From NCBI GenBank assembly GCA_030440445.1, contig CP098528.1, positions 3,038,001 through 3,102,000 of the forward strand: a stretch of 64,000 bases of DNA, read 5' to 3'. Below, piece by piece: positions 62,641 to 64,000 of this stretch. The position numbers were made by a program, and so were the translations under genes. Numbering within the stretch: position 1 is the first letter of the stretch; each line of letters begins with the position of its first letter. Origin of the DNA: Halomonas sp. KG2. GTDB lineage: Bacteria > Pseudomonadota > Gammaproteobacteria > Pseudomonadales > Halomonadaceae. The notes under the pieces were generated by a model. The model was given only the letters and a program-made list of their open reading frames with translations, was not told the origin of the DNA and searched no databases.

Positions 62641-63609
62641 ATGCGTGTGTTTTCTAATCCGGTCGGTGCCGGTTCACTCTGGTTTGATAATTTGGTGACC
62701 GCAGACGGTGTGCCTGTGGCTTACGACCCACAAGCGCGTGCTTTTCTGCCGATGCCGCCCTTCTGCGCCAACCGCGAAGTCATTGGCTGCAACTGGATTG
62801 CGCCTAAGCAAGGTGAATTCTGCCGTGCCTGCGCAATGACAGCCCTAGCACCCGACCCTTCCATTTCAGATGCCATGCCCAACTGGGCGCAAACGGAGGC
62901 TGCTAAACGCTGGGTGATCGACAACCTTGGCCGTTGGAACTGGTTTCGCCCGGAAGACCCTGGCGCGCCACCAGTGTTTCATATGCTGGCCGAAGGGGGA
63001 ACGCCGGTGCCCATGGGCCATGTGGGCGGTGTGGTTACCATCAGTGTCGCAGAAGCTGATGCGGTGTTACGCACAACTCGCAAAGAGGCATTGGCAGAGC
63101 CTTACCGCACGATGATTGGCCATATGCGCCATGAAATCGCCCATATGCTGTGGTGGCGGCTGAGCTTACGGGATGACTTTCTTGATGCGTTTCGTGAGAT
63201 GTTTGGCGATGAGCGCGAGGATTATCCAGCAGCGTTGCAGCACTATTATCACAATGGCCCACCCGTGGATTGGCGGCAGAGGTTTCTGTCTACCTATGCG
63301 TCCTCCCATCCCCATGAAGATTGGGCGGAAACCACCTCGCACCTGCTGCACCTAACTGATATCACCGATAGTTTTGTGTCGGCAGGCATGACCTCGCCGG
63401 CCTTGCCCAACACCTATGGTTGGGATGCTTACGCCGAACCGGATGCTGAGCGCTTGATTCACATCGCGGCATCATTAGTCGCCGGTGTTAATCATGTAAA
63501 CCGCTCGATGGGGCTTTCGGATCTTTATCCGTTTGTGCTTTCCGACCCGGCGATGCGCAAGCTAGCCTTCGTGCATAATTGGCTACGGCGCGGCGCTCAA
63601 GGGCTTTAA
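62641..63609 (+). CDS. Putative zinc-binding metallopeptidase
   Basis: A 322-residue protein of the Zn_peptidase_2 type. The catalytic motif is MRHEIAHMLWW (HExxH form HEIAH) near residue 164, with a downstream Glu in HPHEDWAETTSHLLHLTD as probable third ligand. The N-terminal 70 residues have four Cys (CANREVIGC, CRAC) in zinc-ribbon-like spacing. No signal peptide is present. The peptide substrate and role are unknown. The ATG at 62641 lacks a strong ribosome site. It stands alone between the LysR gene and a convergent lyase gene. Confidence 0.8.
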   Translation: MRVFSNPVGAGSLWFDNLVTADGVPVAYDPQARAFLPMPPFCANREVIGCNWIAPKQGEFCRACAMTALAPDPSISDAMPNWAQTEAAKRWVIDNLGRWNWFRPEDPGAPPVFHMLAEGGTPVPMGHVGGVVTISVAEADAVLRTTRKEALAEPYRTMIGHMRHEIAHMLWWRLSLRDDFLDAFREMFGDEREDYPAALQHYYHNGPPVDWRQRFLSTYASSHPHEDWAETTSHLLHLTDITDSFVSAGMTSPALPNTYGWDAYAEPDAERLIHIAASLVAGVNHVNRSMGLSDLYPFVLSDPAMRKLAFVHNWLRRGAQGL

Positions 63610-63674
63610 TTCGCATCTGCAACAGGCCCTGGGGAAGTCAGCGCTTTAGCCAGAGCCTGCCATCGATAAACGCG

Positions 63675-64000
63675 TTAGCTTAGTTGCAAAGCGTCAATCG
63701 CCACCGCCACCCTTTTCCGCGCATCGCCTTGCAGCGTTTGTAGCGGTTGGGGCAAACAGGGTTGGCTTACTATCCCGGTAAGTTCCGCAATGGTAGCGAC
63801 TACCCGTAGGCTGCCGCCGAAGTCACGGTAGAGCGCCCATAACGGTTCAAGCGCAGCGGAAAGCGCGTTGGCGTCTTTTGCGTCTCCCGCTTGGGCGGCA
63901 CGGGTTAGCGCCAGCGCAGTTTCAGGGTATAGCCCACCAATCACCGAGTACCAAGCATCGCAGCCAGCAAGCATGCCCGTGGCGGCCGCTGGGTCGCCGC
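63675..64000 (-). CDS. DapA/NAL-family lyase, C-terminal part (cut off by window edge)
   Basis: The reverse strand is open to base 64000. The visible 108 residues (GDPAAATGMLAGCDAWYSVIGG and then helices ending AIDALQLS) match the last third of dihydrodipicolinate synthase-family proteins: the loop G-A-D/C-G-x-x-S-V-x-G and the C-terminal helical bundle. The Schiff-base lysine lies outside the window, so the exact enzyme (dihydrodipicolinate synthase, KDG aldolase or other) cannot be told. Confidence 0.75.
   Translation of the reverse strand, partial: GDPAAATGMLAGCDAWYSVIGGLYPETALALTRAAQAGDAKDANALSAALEPLWALYRDFGGSLRVVATIAELTGIVSQPCLPQPLQTLQGDARKRVAVAIDALQLS

Noticed and set aside
1..64000. 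tRNA, rRNA or transposase genes
   Set aside because: I scanned the gaps and saw no cloverleaf-like, rRNA-like or transposase sequence; a covariance search could still find something I missed.

Overview
The window reads as chromosome of a moderately GC-rich gammaproteobacterium, most likely a Halomonas-type marine or halophilic species. This is an inference from the gene families (AGCS symporter, astE next to a basic amino acid ABC transporter, purEK, ilvD, recBCD, pncB, mmuPM) and codon use; no rRNA or tRNA gene is present to confirm it. Most of it is ordinary core metabolism in short operons, interrupted by two accessory regions.

Layout. 1-12.1 kb: AGCS sodium symporter (cut by the window edge), TVP38 membrane protein, a metallophosphoesterase-like/GT4 glycosyltransferase fusion, YjbQ, a lipocalin lipoprotein followed by a tartrate/D-malate dehydrogenase, WrbA, AstE and a four-gene polar amino acid ABC transporter. 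12.4-20.0 kb: a more GC-rich block with a large winged-helix/ATPase/TPR regulator divergent from two secreted beta-lactamase-fold serine hydrolases that flank a two-partner-secretion outer membrane transporter; no TpsA exoprotein is present. 20.1-31.6 kb: TraX-like protein, purK-purE, a small HTH protein, tetrathionate reductase operon ttrBCA behind an FNR/Anr-like site, chrA and ilvD. 31.7-44.6 kb: a HigBA-type toxin-antitoxin pair, recC, a MerR regulator divergent from a 37-codon ORF plus DUF2938, pncB, then recB-recD.

44.6-51.2 kb is the most unusual part: a run of minus-strand genes placed against the 3' end of recD and containing at least three attC-like recombination sites without a visible integrase. 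One cassette holds a SIR2-HerA antiphage pair, one an undescribed small membrane protein plus lipoprotein, one a hotdog thioesterase. In all three the cassette's 5' core sequence is the exact or near-exact reverse complement of the R'' core of its own attC, which is what integron cassette theory predicts. A degenerate second copy of the recD 3' end lies about 6 kb downstream and abuts the third attC-like site.

51.2-57.4 kb: LysE exporter, PAS-GAF-GGDEF diguanylate cyclase, two more HigBA-type toxin-antitoxin pairs with clear palindromic operators, PhnA/YjdM, and an ABC-F ATPase broken by an internal deletion. 57.6-64 kb: S-methylmethionine salvage (mmuP-mmuM), an MFS transporter divergent from a LysR regulator, a zinc metallopeptidase-like protein and the C-terminal end of a DapA-family lyase. 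Short tandem repeats of 12-18 bases in three to five copies recur at gene ends and between genes across the window.
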